A stretch of 64,000 nt of DNA from assembly GCF_048544455.1 (NCBI RefSeq), contig NC_133534.1, positions 122,846,269-122,910,268 on the forward strand, written 5' to 3'. This DNA is from Silene latifolia (lineage: Eukaryota; Streptophyta; Magnoliopsida; Caryophyllales; Caryophyllaceae). Shown piece after piece: positions 48,105-59,391 of this stretch. Every line of letters begins with the position of its first letter. Within the stretch, counting starts at the first letter, position 1. A program made the translations under genes and the position numbers. The notes under the pieces were generated by a model that was not told where the DNA came from, did no database searches, and saw only the letters and a program-made list of their open reading frames with translations.

Positions 48105-50066
48105 AATATCCCCAAACCGAACCTTTGCTCGTTCCGAGTAAAGAGGTGACGAAGACTAGGACCATTATTTAAACTAACCTAATAACATAGCCGATATGAG
48201 AAAATTAGCGGGTCTCACTCCGCCCCTTCAACTCACAACAAGGCAACCATGAGGTAGGATGCCTTCTTGCAAGGCAAGGTGGGTCTTGCCAAAATGGCGA
48301 CACATCCAAACATTAAGCACACAAAACAAATAATGGATGCATCTACAAAAGAATAGCCACTTTCCTCATCTAAGTGGCGGAAATTATCTACAAGGGAAGC
48401 AATTCAAGGGTACACATTCCTTCAGAGATGCAATTTGTTCAAACTACTAAGCCTAGAAGGATACCAATAAATCACCTCCAAGTTGTGTCAGGCTAGGGTA
48501 CCTTTGTCCTCAATCGTTAAATGCTTTTGTCAAGAATAGACTCCCTATGGTGTTAGAAACACTGGAGGATCGCGGAATTCCCCCTATTGCCTAGACAAGA
48601 AGAAGGGTCGTCTCCTCTCTACCATGCAGAAAAATGGATACGATGGATAAAGGGATCGATAGATATTTGAGTTTCACTTTGGGAGTTTGCTTTTATTCTT
48701 GTTTTTCCCACTAATTTCATGTGACATATAACATTTGAGAACAGTTTCTTGCCATTTCTTTTTGATTTTTGGCTTTTGAACACTTGACAACTTTCTTTGC
48801 ATTTCTTTTTGAACGTTTTCAAAGTCACCCCATATGTAGTGAGGGTGGCTTATATTTGAAGCTTTAGGAGTTCTGTTTTTGCTCCTCTTTTCATTTGATG
48901 AATTTTTTGCAAACTTTCTTTCACTTTTCATTTCATTGAACTCAAATTGATTTCTTTTTGTGCCCATTCCCTTTGATGACAAAATTGTGGTAGAACATTG
49001 ATGATGGATGGATGGATGCATGGTTTCAAGGGTCATCTTGGAATAAACGGTAGCCAAGGAGTTATCACACCACAAGGTACTCTTGACTAGGCCTTAATCC
49101 ATGGGTCAAAGGATACTAGCATGACATATCCTAGGGTGTTTTACAAGTATTCTATCAAGCAAAGTCTTAAGAACAAAAAGCATCTACTAGGGCCTATATA
49201 CACTTGTCAAGCTTCCCAAGTAAATGGTTTCACAAAATTTTCTAACATGCAAACTACATGCCATGATGCAACTAGCATATAAACATCCTAATGCAAATGA
49301 TTCTACCAACTAGTATGACATATAAACTAAATGCTAGTCCTAAATTCACATTGTTATACCGCATCAATCAAAATAAAGCCACATAGTCATTAACATATAG
49401 AGGAAAAAGGAGATTGGAAAGATCATACCATGCGGTCTTCATGATCCTCATGTCTCGGATGTGGCGTAGTCGATAAATGTGAACAAGGATAGAGCAAACA
49501 CAATATATACAAGTCTACACTACAAAGGAAATGAACTTGTTTTTGGATTTTCAAATTTTTCAAATTTTATGGTTTTTTCGATATTTTTCAATTTTTTTGG
49601 ATTTTTGAATAAAAGTTAATTTAGAATTCCCCATCCCCACACTAATATGGGATTGTCCTCAATGGCCAAAATGATGGGAAATCATGCAAGCATGATGCAT
49701 GAATTCTACACTAAATGCAAGCTACACTAATCTACACTACATGATGCATGGGTTTTTGTTTATGACGGAGAGGATAATTTAGATTACCTCCCGTTGTGTA
49801 TGTATGTACTTCCCCAAACCGAGTTAGACATTATTTATAACGTCCTAAGGTTGGGTGTAGTTCATGCACACACGATGCAATACATGAAACTAAATTTGTC
49901 ATTTTGGGTTTTTTAAAAAGTGGGAACAATAAAATGAGAACACCTCAATGGGCCGAGGTGTTAGTCCTCTATGGTGCTAGGACTACTCCAACAATGATCA
50001 AGATAAATAAATAAAACAAAGAGAGAAATAGACAAACCTCAAGAGGGTAGGAGCCTCCAAAGCTTG
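48105..50066 (-). other. Noncoding 3' region of B3
   Basis: Same content as 25475-27422. The polypurine-like CGGTTTGGGGAAG (minus strand) lies near 49815. The 133-codon frame at 48674-49075 has no ATG at its start and is not conserved along its length in the other copies. Confidence 0.7.
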
Positions 50067-51019
50067 CTAATCTTCCATCATATCATCACTATCATCATCT
50101 TCCTCAATAGAAGTGGACTCATCACCACTTCCTTCTTTACTTTGTTGTCCACTTTGTTCATCATCCTCTTCTTCTTCTTCACTAGCCTCTTCATCATCAT
50201 TATCCTCATCAACCGCATCACTAACAACCTCATTGTCACCCGGACTCTCATCCCTAGATGCACTCGGAAAAAAGACTTCCCTATCCGCCCAACTAGGCAA
50301 AGGACATGACGGATCAAGTAGTCCTTGCCTAGCTAAATGAAGGAGGGGTGGATATTGGGCTAAGTAAGCATCTTCCCGATCCTTGAAAGCTTTCTTGTGC
50401 ATCTCTTGCATAAGAAGAGTCATATAATCTTTGCTTGCTTCAACACCTTCAGGTTTGAACTATTGGTACTTAAAAGGATAGGGTGGTGTGACAATTGAAG
50501 AGGAGGGCATTTCAATTTCACCCTTTTGTTGTCGGATAATGTATTCGGCCTCTTTTGAAAGGGGAAGGAGATAGTTGGTCCGGTGGACACTTAAACGATA
50601 AATCTTCGAAGGCAAAGTAAAAGATCTAGCCTCACTAATTAGCCACCCATATTTGGTGTCAAGAGGGTTATGAGAGACCCACTTGTACTTGTTTATCATA
50701 GTATCAACATCAATGAGATAACCACCCTTCTTCGCCACATACTTGCTATCCTTGTTGAAGTTCGGATCAAAGTATTTAGCCAAAAGAATGACTAGACCTC
50801 CATTCACAATAACGGTAGTGCCTTGCTTCCCACAATCAACATTTAGCCATCTACCCATCAAAAGCCTTAGAGAGTTGAAAGGCTTGGTGAATTCCCTTCT
50901 AACGTTCAAGGCCGACTCAAGAAGAACAAAATCGAGCTTAGTAAAGTGGTTGGTGTCTTTTCTTGCAATGATGGTGTTTCCTATGACCTTGTGCCACACT
51001 CTAATGCCCGGATGGTGGA
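50067..51019 (-). pseudogene. ORF1-like pseudogene of B3, C-terminal half
   Basis: Continues the frame from 62897-63513 across the inserted array. A TAG stop lies at 50460-50462. The downstream part keeps the acidic Glu/Asp-rich tail (EEEEEDDEQ, EEDDDSDDMMED) that B1 has lost by frameshift. Confidence 0.8.
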
Positions 51020-51513
51020 CTAATTGATGTGACCATAATTAGCGCACATTTAGTCCCCTAATTGAGCCTATTTTGCATACTATTATAGCATTTCATGGCC
51101 ATTTTATCCGTCAAAACCTTCCTATTTGCTTTTCTATCGAATTTCATATGTTTTGTAGAAAAGGAGATAATAAGGCGGAAATTCCCGTCTTTCGTGCATA
51201 TTTGGAAGCTTATTGATGATATTAGATGGACTAGTATGAAGAGGAGGCAAGAATGATGACCAATGATGTAGGAATAAAGAGTATAAAGAAGGGTCATAAG
51301 GTTTAAAGCAAGGAGGAAAAGCAAGGAAGGCATTGCATGAAGAAATCGCTCGAAACGCAAACCAAGGGTTGCTCCTTTGGCTCTGAAAATATGCTAGATG
51401 GAACGGCGTCGAAAAAACAAGCGATCTAGGCTTTTGAATCACTCCAATAGGAGTCCGGATGAGAAAATGACGTCCGTTTTACAATCCCAGCTCAAACAAA
51501 GAAGCTGTACAAG

Positions 51514-51676
51514 AATCCGCGCGTCCCGCGCTGAAGACGCTCGGATTGCCCTACAATCCGCTCGGATTGCTCTGAATCCGCTCGGATTCTCCCACTACAA
51601 TCCGAGCGTCTTGCTCCAAATCCGCTCGGATTCCCCTGCTACAATCCGCCCGTCCCGAGGCTAATCCGCTCGGATT
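51514..51676. promoter_or_regulatory. Eight palindromic modules in LTR1
   Basis: Module starts are 51514, 51534, 51555, 51575, 51599, 51619, 51643 and 51663: spacings 20, 21, 20, 24, 20, 24, 20. Arms are mostly AATCCG...CGGATT, with AAGACG and CGTCTT/CGTCCC variants. About 150 bp upstream of the TATA box. Same arrays at 56512-56675 and 61527-61690. Confidence 0.62.
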
Positions 51677-51820
51677 CCTTTCCAGTGATTTTTGTGTTCT
51701 TCAAGCTCCGTGAGAGAAGCCCTTCTCTCAGAAAATACCGGAGTCTCCTTGCTCAACTTAAAAAGTGTAATTACTAGTTTAGCCCTTAGTTAACCCTAAT
51801 TCATCCTCCCTAATTTTCAC

Positions 51821-51828
51821 TATAAATA
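51821..51828 (+). promoter_or_regulatory. TATA box of LTR1
   Basis: TATAAATA, repeated at 56819-56826 and 61834-61841, and in inverted LTRs as TATTTATA. Marks the likely U3/R boundary. Confidence 0.6.
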
Positions 51829-52867
51829 CCCCATTTGTAATAATCAAACCATCAAGTTTTATTAGATTAGAAATTCCTCTTAGATTAGATTAGGAGTAGA
51901 TTAGAATAGATTAATCTCAATCTTTCCACACAAATTACACATTAATCTCTCCTTAATTATTGTTCAAGTTTATTATTCAAGTTTATTATTGGGTAATTGA
52001 AGATTATTGGGTTATTATTGGGAGATTGACAACCTTCCATCAATCATCAATTTCTTCTATTATTCTTTGCATTATTATTTTGGAATCTCCATAGGTATAA
52101 TTCTCTTAATCCCTTCTTAATTATTGTTAATTACTTTCATTTATTCATCATGTTTCATTATGTTAGTATGATTGACAACCTTATTAACATGTTAAACTTG
52201 ATCATTAGTAAGTAGTTACTTAGCTAGGATTAATGGGTAATTAGGGGAAACCAACATGGGGAATGATTCAGCTTAAATTAATATGCTTTCATGGTTTATT
52301 TGCTTGCTTGTTTTGATCTCAACTCATGCACATGTTATGTTTGATGAAATGCTAAGCCTATGAATCCTTGCATTTACTACCATCTCATTAGACCATTAGA
52401 CCATAACCCAACTCGAGTCTCATTAGACCATGCATGTTGTTGAGTAGGGAAGACTAAGTCGACTTGTAGGTGTTGTACAATCTAATCGATTCGGCTCCGG
52501 GACCCAAACTTTCCTAGGATTGTAAGATATAACCCAACTCAATCCATCACAACAATAATTGCTTGCTTATAATTTGAGAACATGTTTGTATGATCAATTC
52601 CCATGATTCCCCTATGACCCCATGATATCCTAGCATTTTTAATCAATTGTTTACATCTTTCCTTTTGTTGCTTGTTTATTGCTTCTATTAGATTAGAATC
52701 ATCAACCCATTATAATTGTGACAACCCCAAGCATAACCATAATTAGATTGAATAATTTGAGTAACCACCGTCCCATGGATCGACCTCGACTTACCGCTAA
52801 CTAGTTGTATGTTGAGTATTATAAATGTGTTTGATTGGATGAGTGACGACATCGTTCCACATCAAAA

Positions 52868-52885
52868 TGGCGCCGTTAGGGGACG
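52868..52885 (+). other. Scarred primer-binding site, unit 1
   Basis: Starts TGGCGCCGTT like the tRNA-Asp complement, but the following GCCG is replaced by A, giving a 3-base loss in the middle of the site. Confidence 0.75.
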
Positions 52886-52968
52886 GTGTTGTTTATTTGA
52901 ATTGTTCTTTTGTCTAGTTTTAGTTGTGCTTATTTTTCTTGAGTTTTATTGTACTTGTTCTTTTTCAC

Positions 52969-54006
52969 ATGCTCAACATGTCTACATTCACTTTTTGGCA
53001 ATATGAAAATGAATCATTTGATAAATATGTTGCAAGATTTGAAGATTATATGACTCATGCTTGGCATCATGGTTTTACTCTTTCAAATTATGAAGCATGT
53101 TGTGTTGTTTATAATGGCATGAACCTTGAAACTCGCAACTTGGCATTTCACTTGAGTGGTGGTAGGATTTGTGAGATGAGTTGTGAGGAATTTTGGGAAT
53201 TTGTTGAGTTCATGACCATCCATTGTCTTAAGCAAATTGTACATGACATCTTTGAGAGTGCCAAGGAAGGTATGGAAGCGATAAAAGCCACATTTCAAAA
53301 CTTCATTGAGGAAAACTATGAAAATGAGACTTGTGAGGATGAGAAACCTTCATATAACCTTGAGCCAACCCACTATGCCCACAAAATTACCCCACCTTGG
53401 GATGATGGAGTGCTAGATGAGGACAGTGATGATGAGGAGGTGTACATTCTTGATTGTGAAACTAATGCTTGGATGCCGTCATCCTACTCTTCTTGTGTTT
53501 CAATGAAATCAACCTCCATGGAATTTGATGTTAATGGGCAAAGTGAGAATGATATGGATGAGAGCTTGAGAGAAAACTCACCCTTTGAGGATGACATATT
53601 TGAGGGAGACAATTGTGTTGAACTTGGTGAGCCTTGTTACGACAACCCCTTTGATAATGGACCTTGTTGGGATGAGGAATATTATGAGGACATTTGGGAA
53701 CCCCAAATAGACACCCTTAAAATCACCTTGGATGATAATGAGAGTACTTGCATTGAATGTGGTGATTTTGACTATTTGGAGGATGAGTTGAGAGAATTGC
53801 CAACCAACTACCCATTTCATGTTCCTACCATCCATCATTTTTCTTATAATTTTTGTCATAATGTTCTTGACATGCTTGTTCGGTCTCTTACTTGGGCATT
53901 CTTTCATTGCATAATCTTGTGTTGCTATGCATGCCTATTCATGTCCCACTCCCAAGAATTTGACCGACTTCTACGTGCTTTGAGTGCTAGTGATGATTTT
54001 CCATGA
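52969..54006 (+). CDS. Acidic gag-derived protein with C-terminal hydrophobic segment, copy 1
   Basis: 345 codons from ATG 52969 (a second ATG at 52978 is as likely). Residues about 13-57 (ENESFDKYVARF, HHGF, YNGMNLETRN) align by eye with the C-terminal half of the gag core in B1 (DEESLYEAWERF, HHGL, WNGLYEDSRN), so the protein descends from gag without its N-terminal half. Residues about 115-290 are Asp/Glu-rich with scattered Cys (CEDE, CVELGEPC, CIECGD) but no CCHC knuckle or protease. Residues about 307-325 (LTWAFFHCIILCCYACLFM) form a likely membrane segment. The frame is intact, unlike every other gag here. Function unknown. Confidence 0.75.
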   Translation: MLNMSTFTFWQYENESFDKYVARFEDYMTHAWHHGFTLSNYEACCVVYNGMNLETRNLAFHLSGGRICEMSCEEFWEFVEFMTIHCLKQIVHDIFESAKEGMEAIKATFQNFIEENYENETCEDEKPSYNLEPTHYAHKITPPWDDGVLDEDSDDEEVYILDCETNAWMPSSYSSCVSMKSTSMEFDVNGQSENDMDESLRENSPFEDDIFEGDNCVELGEPCYDNPFDNGPCWDEEYYEDIWEPQIDTLKITLDDNESTCIECGDFDYLEDELRELPTNYPFHVPTIHHFSYNFCHNVLDMLVRSLTWAFFHCIILCCYACLFMSHSQEFDRLLRALSASDDFP

Positions 54007-54354
54007 AATTGTTTATTGATAATCCTTGGTTTGATGGAGTTCCTTAATAACCATTAATTTGTATATTTGCATATAGTATAGTTTGCATTGTATTTATCCC
54101 ACATGATTCATGTAGATAGTTGCATATAGACTAGAATTCATGCATAATCACTAATGGCTAAACCTATTCATTTCTACACTAGAAATAGTGTTTAAATCGG
54201 TTTGGGGAGGTTTGATCATAAGTGACCATAGTTTAAATCATGCATCATATAGTATAGTTTAGATTGCATTCATTTGTTATATATGTCATATAGAATTGCA
54301 TTTAGTTAGAGCATGCATTCATTCATACCATATCATTGCATTTGTACTTTATTT

Positions 54355-54389
<35 letters not shown>

Positions 54390-56021
54390 AAAATCCAAAA
54401 ACATGTATTTCTTTTTCATTCCTACTCCTACATGTACATTGAGGACAATGTCCAAAATAAAGTAGGGGATGGGAATTTATATTCCAAAAATTCATAAAAA
54501 TTGAAAATTTTCGAAAAATCACAAAAATATGTTCTTTAATTTCATAAAAACAAAAACCATAAAAATTTGAAAAATTTAAAAATCCAAAAACTTGTTCATT
54601 TCCTTTGTATTGTAGTCTTGTATATATTGTGTTTGTTCATCCTTGTTCACATTGATTGACTACGCCACATCCGAGACATGAGGATATTGAAGACCGCATG
54701 GTATGATCTTTCCAATCTCCTTTTTCCTCTTTATGTTAATGACTATGTGGCTTTATTTTGATTGATGCGGTATAACAATGTGAATTTAGGACTTGCATTT
54801 AGTTTATTTGTCATATTAGTTGGTAGAATCATTTGCATTAGGATGTATAAATGTTAGTTGCATCATGGCATGTAGTTTGCATGTTTAGAAAAATTTTGTG
54901 AAACCGTCTATTTGGGAAGCTTGACAAGTGTATATAGGCCCTAGTAGATGCTTTTTGTTCTTAAGACTTTGCTTGTTAGAATGCTTGTAAAACACCCTAG
55001 GATGTGTCATGCTAGTATCCTTTGACCCATGGATTAAGGCCTAGTCAAGAGTACCTTGTGGTGTGATAACTCCTTGGCTACCGTTTATTCCAAGGTGACC
55101 CTTGAAACCATGCAACCATCATTCATCCATATTCTACCATACATTTTGTCATCAAAGGGAATGGGCACAAAAACAAAAAGAAATCAATTTGAGTTCAATG
55201 AAATGAAAAGTGAAAGAAAGTTTGCAAAATGCATCAAAAGAAAAGAGGAGCAAAAATAGACTCCTAAAGCTTCAAAAATAAGGCACCCTCCCTACATATG
55301 GGGTGACTTTGAAAATGTTCAAAAAGAAATGCAAAGAAAAGTTGAAAGTTGTCAAGTGTTGAAAAGCCAAAAATCAAAAAGAAATGGCAAAAAGAAAGTG
55401 TTCTCAAATGTTATATGCCACAAGAAATTGGGGGGAAAAACAAAAACAAAAGCAAACTCCCAAATGAAACTCAAATACTATCGATCCCTTTTCCATCTTA
55501 TCCATTTTTGTGCATGGTAGAGAGGGGACGACCCTTATTCTTGTCTAGGCAAGAGGGGGAATTCCGCGATCCTCCAGTGTTTCTAACACCATAGGGAGTC
55601 TACTCTTGACAAAAGCATTTAACGATTGAGGACAAAGGTACCCTAGCTTGACACAATTTGGAGGTGATTTATTGGTATCCTTCTAGGCTTAGTAGTTTGA
55701 AAAAATTGCATCTATGAAGGAATGTGTACCCTTGAATTGCTTCCCTTGTAGATAATTTCCGCCACTTAGATGAGGAAAGTGGCTATTCTTTTGTAGATGC
55801 ATCCATTACTTGATTTTGTGTGCTTTAATGTTTGGATGTGTCGCCATTTTGGCAAGACCCACCTTGCCTTGCAAGAAGGAATCCTACCTCATGGTTGTCT
55901 TGTTGTGAGTTGAAGGGGCGGAGTGAGACCCGCTAATTGTCTCATATCGGTTATGTTATTAGGTTAGTTTAAATAAAGGTCTAGTTTTTGTCACCTCTTT
56001 ACTCGGGACGAGTAAAGGTTC
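54007..56021 (+). other. Noncoding 3' region of array unit 1
   Basis: Homologous to the family B 3' region. It has a polypurine-like GGTTTGGGGAGG at 54199-54210, a run of 31 A at 54356-54386 and the ACATTG-AGGA-CAATGT hairpin at 54436-54451. No supported gene. Confidence 0.7.
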
Positions 56022-56035
56022 GGTTTGGGGATATT
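56022..56035 (+). other. Polypurine tract of array unit 1
   Basis: GGTTTGGGGATATT directly before LTR2 (TGATGTG at 56036). Unit 2 equivalent is 61024-61037. Confidence 0.8.
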
Positions 56036-57863
56036 TGATGTGACCATAATTAGCGCACATTTAGTCCCCTAATTGAGCCTATTTTGCATACTATTATAGC
56101 ATTTCATGGCCATTTTATCCGTCAAAACCTTCCTATTTGCTTTTCTATCGAATTTCATATGTTTTGTAGAAAAGGAGATAATAAGGCGGAAATTCCCGTC
56201 TTTCGTGCATATTTGGAAGCTTATTGATGATATTAGATGGACTAGTATGAAGAGGAGGCAAGAATGATGACCAATGATGTAGGAATAAAGAGTATAAAGA
56301 AGGGTCATAAGGTTTAAAGCAAGGAAGGCATTGCATGAAGAAATCGCTCGAAACGCAAACCAAGGGTTGCTCCCTTGGCTCTGAAAATATGCTAGATGGA
56401 ACGGCGTCGAAAAAACAAGCGATCTAGGCTTTTGAATCACTCCAATAGGAGTCCGGATGAGAAAATGACGTCCGTTTTACAATCCGAGCTCAAACAAAGA
56501 AGTTGTACAAGAATCCGCGCGTCCCGCGCTAAAGACGCTCGGATTGCCCTACAATCCGCTCGGATTGCTCTGAATCCGCTCGGATTCTCCCACTACAATC
56601 CGAGCGTCTTGCTCCAAATCCGCTCGGATTCCCCTGCTACAATCCGCCCGTCCCGAGGCTAATCCGCTCGGATTCCTTTCCAGTGATTTTCGTGTTCTTC
56701 AAGCTCCGTGAGAGAAGCCCTTCTCTCAGAAAATACCGGAGTCTCCTTGCTCAACTTAAAAAGTGTAATTACTAGTTTAGCCCTTAGTTAACCCTAATGC
56801 ATCCTCCCTAATTTTCACTATAAATACCCCATTTGTAATAATCAAACCATCAAGTTTTATTAGATTAGAAATTCCTCTTAGATTAGATTAGGAGTAGATT
56901 AGAATAGATTAATCTCAATCTTTCCACACAAATTACACATTAATCTCTCCTTAATTATTGTTCAAGTTTATTATTCAAGTTTATTATTGGGTAATTGAAG
57001 ATTATTGGGTTATTATTGGGAGATTGACAACCTTCCATCAATCATCAATTTCTTCTATTATTCTTTGCATTATTATTTTGGAATCTCCATAGGTATAATT
57101 CTCTTAATCCCTTCTTAATTATTGTTAATTACTTTCATTTATTCATCATGTTTCATTATGTTAGTATGATTGACAACCTTATTAACATGTTAAACTTGAT
57201 CATTAGTAAGTAGTTACTTAGCTAGGATTAATGGGTAATTAGGGGAAACCAACATGGGGAATGATTCATGCTTAAATTAATATGCTTTCATGGTTTATTT
57301 GCTTGCTTGTTTTGATCTCAACTCATGCACATGTTATGTTTGATGAAATGCTAAGCCTATGAATCCTTGCATTTACTACCATCTCATTAGACCATTAGAC
57401 CATAACCCAACTCGAGTCTCATTAGACCATGCATGTTGTTGAGTAGGGAAGACTAAGTCGACTTGTAGGTGTTGTACAATCTAATCGATTCGGCTCCGGG
57501 ACCCAAACTTTCCTAGGATTGTAAGATATAACCCAACTCAATCCATCACAACAATAATTGCTTGCTTATAATTTGAGAACATGTTTGTATGATCAATTCC
57601 CATGATTCCCCTATGACCCCATGATATCCTAGCATTTTTAATCAATTGTTTACATCTTTCCTTTTGTTGCTTGTTTATTGCTTCTATTAGATTAGAATCA
57701 TCAACCCATTATAATTGTGACAACCCCAAGCATAACCATAATTAGATTGAATAATTTGAGTAACCACCGTCCCATGGATCGACCTCGACTTACCGCTAAC
57801 TAGTTGTATGTTGAGTATTATAAATGTGTTTGATTGGATGAGTGACGACATCGTTCCACATCA
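56036..57863 (+). repeat. LTR2 (shared, central) of the array
   Basis: 1828 bp. It lacks a 13-bp stretch near 56325 that LTR1 and LTR3 both have. It acts as 3' LTR of unit 1 and 5' LTR of unit 2. Confidence 0.93.
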
Positions 57864-57866
57864 AAA

Positions 57867-57884
57867 TGGCGCCGTTGCCGGGCT
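57867..57884 (+). other. Scarred primer-binding site, unit 2
   Basis: TGGCGCCGTTGCCGGG matches the tRNA-Asp complement for 16 bases, then CT replaces GA. The lesion differs from unit 1. Confidence 0.75.
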
Positions 57885-57969
57885 CGGTGTTGTTTATTTG
57901 AATTGTTCTTTTGTCTAGTTTTAGTTGTGCTTCTTTTTCTTGAGTTTTATTGTACTTGTTCTTTTTCAC

Positions 57970-59007
57970 ATGCTCAACATGTCTACATTCACTTTTTGGC
58001 AATATGAAAATGAATCATTTGATAAATATGTTGCAAGATTTGAAGATTATATGACTCATGCTTGGCATCATGGTTTTACTCTTTCAAATTATGAAGCATG
58101 TTGTGTTGTTTATAATGGCATGAACCTTGAAACCCGCAACTTGGCATTTCACTTGAGTGGTGGTAGGATTTGTGAGATGAGTTGTGAGGAATTTTGGGAA
58201 TTTGTTGAGTTCATGACCATCCATTGTCTTAAGCAAATTGTACATGACATCTTTGAGAGTGCCAAGGAAGGTATGGAAGCGATAAAAGCCACATTTCAAA
58301 ACTTCATTGAGGAAAACTATGAAAATGAGACTTGTGAGGATGAGAAACCTTCATATAACCTTGAGCCAACCCACTATGCCCACAAAATTACCCCACCTTG
58401 GGATGATGGAGTGCTAGATGAGGACAGTGATGATGAGGAGGTGTACATTCTTGATTGTGAAACTAATGCTTGGATGCCGTCATCCTACTCTTCTTGTGTT
58501 TCAATGAAATCAACCTCCATGGAATTTGATGTTAATGGGCAAAGTGAGAATGATATGGATGAGAGCTTGAGAGAAAACTCACCCTTTGAGGATGACATAT
58601 TTGAGGGAGACAATTGTGTTGAACTTGGTGAGCCTTGTTACGACAACCCCTTTGATAATGGACCTTGTTGGGATGAGGAATATGATGAGGACATTTGGGA
58701 ACCCCAAATAGACACCCTTAAAATCACCTTGGATGATAATGAGAGTACTTGCATTGAATGTGGTGATTTTGACTATTTGGAGGATGAGTTGAGAGAATTG
58801 CCAACCAACTACCCATTTCATGTTCCTACCATCCATCATTTTTCTTATGATTTTTGTCATAATGTTCTTGACATGCATGTTCGGTCTCTTACTTGGGCAT
58901 TATTTCATTGCATAATCTTGTGTTGCTATGCATGCCTATTCATGTCCCACTCCCAAGAATTTGACCGACTTCTACGTGCTTTGAGTGCTAGTGATGATTT
59001 TCCATGA
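57970..59007 (+). CDS. Acidic gag-derived protein with C-terminal hydrophobic segment, copy 2
   Basis: 345 codons, intact, same architecture as the copy at 52969. From the ATG I count four amino-acid differences (Tyr to Asp, Asn to Asp, Leu to His, Phe to Leu) and one silent change (ACT to ACC near 58134). Most changes are replacements, as expected from drift between copies, so there is no sign that both copies are under protein-level constraint. The ATG at 57970 is chosen because the frame before it has no ATG. Confidence 0.75.
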   Translation: MLNMSTFTFWQYENESFDKYVARFEDYMTHAWHHGFTLSNYEACCVVYNGMNLETRNLAFHLSGGRICEMSCEEFWEFVEFMTIHCLKQIVHDIFESAKEGMEAIKATFQNFIEENYENETCEDEKPSYNLEPTHYAHKITPPWDDGVLDEDSDDEEVYILDCETNAWMPSSYSSCVSMKSTSMEFDVNGQSENDMDESLRENSPFEDDIFEGDNCVELGEPCYDNPFDNGPCWDEEYDEDIWEPQIDTLKITLDDNESTCIECGDFDYLEDELRELPTNYPFHVPTIHHFSYDFCHNVLDMHVRSLTWALFHCIILCCYACLFMSHSQEFDRLLRALSASDDFP

Positions 59008-59355
59008 AATTGTTTATTGATAATCCTTGGTTTGATGGAGTTCCTTAATAACCATTAATTTGTATATTTGCATATAGTATAGTTTGCATTGTATTTATCC
59101 CACATAATTCATGTAGATAGTTGCATATAGACTAGAATTCATGCATAACCACTAATGGCTAAACCTATTCATTTCTACACTAGAAATAGTGTTTAAATCG
59201 GTTTGGGGAGGTTTGATCATAAGTGACCATAGTTTAAATCATGCATCATATAGTATAGTTTAGATTGCATTCATTTGTTATATATGTCATATAGAATTGC
59301 ATTTAGTTAGAGCATGCATTCATTCATACCATATCATTGCATTTGTACTTTATTT

Positions 59356-59391
<36 letters not shown>

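Larger units (their letters stand above)
46367..51019 (-). mobile_element. B3 family B element, 3' part
   Basis: 3' LTR, noncoding 3' region and the C-terminal half of an ORF1-like pseudogene on the minus strand. It is interrupted at 51020-51024 (TSD CTAAT) by the three-LTR array and resumes at 62897. Confidence 0.9.
51025..52864 (+). repeat. LTR1 of the array
   Basis: 1840 bp, TGATGTGACC...CCACATCA. TATAAATA is at 51821-51828. Two copies of a TTCAAGTTTATTA-type unit lie near 51963. Confidence 0.93.

Noticed and set aside
48674..49075. 133-codon basic frame beginning WCDNSLATVYSK in the family B 3' region (also 26220, 42101, 55056 and 60058)
   Set aside because: WCDN recalls copia RNase H, but the frame starts without ATG, frame and tail differ among copies, and the rest shows no RNase H block.
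54356..54386. Poly(A) run as evidence of a LINE, SINE or processed pseudogene
   Set aside because: The run lies inside an LTR-bounded internal region, recurs at the same place in unit 2, and has no flanking target duplication. It is a slipped A-rich tract.
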